A stretch of DNA of 64,000 bases from Candidatus Babelota bacterium (GTDB taxonomy: Bacteria > Babelota > Babeliae > Babelales > Vermiphilaceae): the NCBI GenBank assembly GCA_003963225.1, contig RXKB01000002.1, positions 1-64,000 of the forward strand, given 5' to 3'. The position numbers and the translations under genes are program-made. The notes beneath the pieces were generated by a model. That model did no database searches, had not been told where the DNA came from, and saw only the letters and a list, made by a program, of their open reading frames with translations. Shown here in pieces: positions 63,321 to 64,000 of the stretch; the stretch's first letter is position 1, and each line of letters starts with the position of its first letter.

Positions 63321-63351
63321 AGTAATTTTACTATAATTAAGGAGAATACGT

Positions 63352-64000
63352 ATGTACAATAAAAATAAAATAATAGCTTTGCTAGGTATTTTTTCGACAT
63401 GCTCATTGGTTCCATCCGGTAGAGACACCATGACCTGTTCAAACGTTGTTGCAGGTACCAACCAAAATGTACGAGGCCAAGAAACAAATTGTACAGGTGG
63501 CGATGATCAGGATGGCCTTTTAGAAGGAATGCTTAATTCATTTAAAGACAAGGTTAACTGGACTATAAAACGTGGAACACCCAAAAAAGATCTTGGCAAA
63601 ATTACTGAAAATCAATCAGTTGAAATAAAATATCCTGCTATTAGTAAAATGAATATAGTAAGTTTTACACCAACTGAAGGTAATGCAAAAAACAAAAAAG
63701 TAGAACTCCTTTTTGTTGCCTTCTCTATTTATGATCAAAAAAAGAATATGGCTTTCCCCGATGAAAACAGTAGTGCAAAAGCTAACTTAGAAAAACAGTT
63801 AGCTGCATTAAAAGATGCTAAATCTCCTTTTAATAATCTAATAAAAATATATCGCAAAATAGGTACTGAAAAACAGTGGGAAGAACGCGCAGAAGTATAC
63901 TCTAAAGAAAGCCCTGATTCAGAAACTATGATTACCAATTGGATTATTATGCCTAACGGTATGGCAAAATCAGCAGAAAAACTATTTAGAACAGACGTTA
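63352..64000 (+). CDS. Secreted cysteine-motif protein, array member 3 (3' end outside window)
   Basis: The frame runs from ATG 63352 off the window edge, so at least 216 residues. AAGGAG lies 9 bases before the ATG. A leader (KIIALLGIFSTCSLV) precedes SGRDTMTCSN and GTNQNVRGQETNC, nearly identical to member 1. Then come SFTPTEGNAKNKKVELLFVAF and LIKIYRK, as in the others. The near-identity of the cysteine block against the less similar body indicates strong selection on that segment. Confidence 0.82.
   Translation, partial: MYNKNKIIALLGIFSTCSLVPSGRDTMTCSNVVAGTNQNVRGQETNCTGGDDQDGLLEGMLNSFKDKVNWTIKRGTPKKDLGKITENQSVEIKYPAISKMNIVSFTPTEGNAKNKKVELLFVAFSIYDQKKNMAFPDENSSAKANLEKQLAALKDAKSPFNNLIKIYRKIGTEKQWEERAEVYSKESPDSETMITNWIIMPNGMAKSAEKLFRTDV

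Overview
The window is AT-rich, gene-dense bacterial chromosome. A reduced core gene set sits among many small, unrecognised proteins with Sec-type signal peptides. The gene content (mraY, lgt, two lnt-like genes, secD, secG, a membrane pyrophosphatase, an ankyrin protein, eukaryote-like PP2C, lysine-rich secreted coiled-coil proteins) best fits a Gram-negative-type, host-associated bacterium of the Candidatus Dependentiae (TM6) kind. That assignment is inference from gene content and style; no 16S rRNA gene lies in the window. I see no IS element, prophage or CRISPR array.

Layout. 1-3 kb: secreted coiled-coil proteins. 3-4.1 kb: efp and nusB. 4.1-9 kb, minus strand: HAS-barrel-like protein, GH1 glycosidase, ftsY, prmC, tail-anchored coiled-coil protein. 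9-15.6 kb: carbohydrate and methyl-transfer genes (UDP-glucose dehydrogenase, GT2, FkbM), a broken gene, tyrS and an M50-like membrane protein without its metal site. 15.8-25 kb: secreted unknowns, mraY, an APC permease and exported PP2C. 25-32.7 kb: mnmG, two paralogous secreted proteins flanking lgt, and an M3 oligopeptidase. 33-36.7 kb: MlaF/MlaE-type ABC genes, secG, tpiA. 37-41 kb: DUF218-like protein, plsY, pgsA, secD and two tRNAs. 41-46.7 kb: serS-DUF58-DUF4381-like-hemW-flavin oxidase operon, preceded downstream by a secreted coiled-coil gene. 47-52 kb: secreted unknowns, endonuclease IV, phosphohexomutase. 52-55.6 kb: orotidine decarboxylase with a signal peptide, and hppA. 55.6-61.8 kb: secreted unknowns, an exported beta-solenoid with 33-residue repeats, two Lnt-like proteins, an exported ankyrin protein. 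62-64 kb: a tandem array of three related secreted proteins, the last cut by the window edge.

How the genes fit together. Envelope functions dominate: lipid II synthesis (mraY), phospholipid synthesis (plsY, pgsA), lipoprotein maturation (lgt, lnt-like), Sec export (ftsY, secD, secG), lipid transport (mlaEF-like) and energy coupling by pyrophosphate (hppA). Much of the remainder is apparently exported protein of unknown role. The most striking pattern is that several families normally found in the cytosol (UDP-glucose dehydrogenase, GT2, orotidine decarboxylase, PP2C) or sometimes secreted (GH1) carry clear N-terminal signal peptides here. That suggests enzymes working in the periplasm or host compartment.

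Starts were adjusted from the longest reading frame wherever a Shine-Dalgarno sequence or family length favoured an internal codon. All functional calls come from motif recognition by eye; no database search was run.
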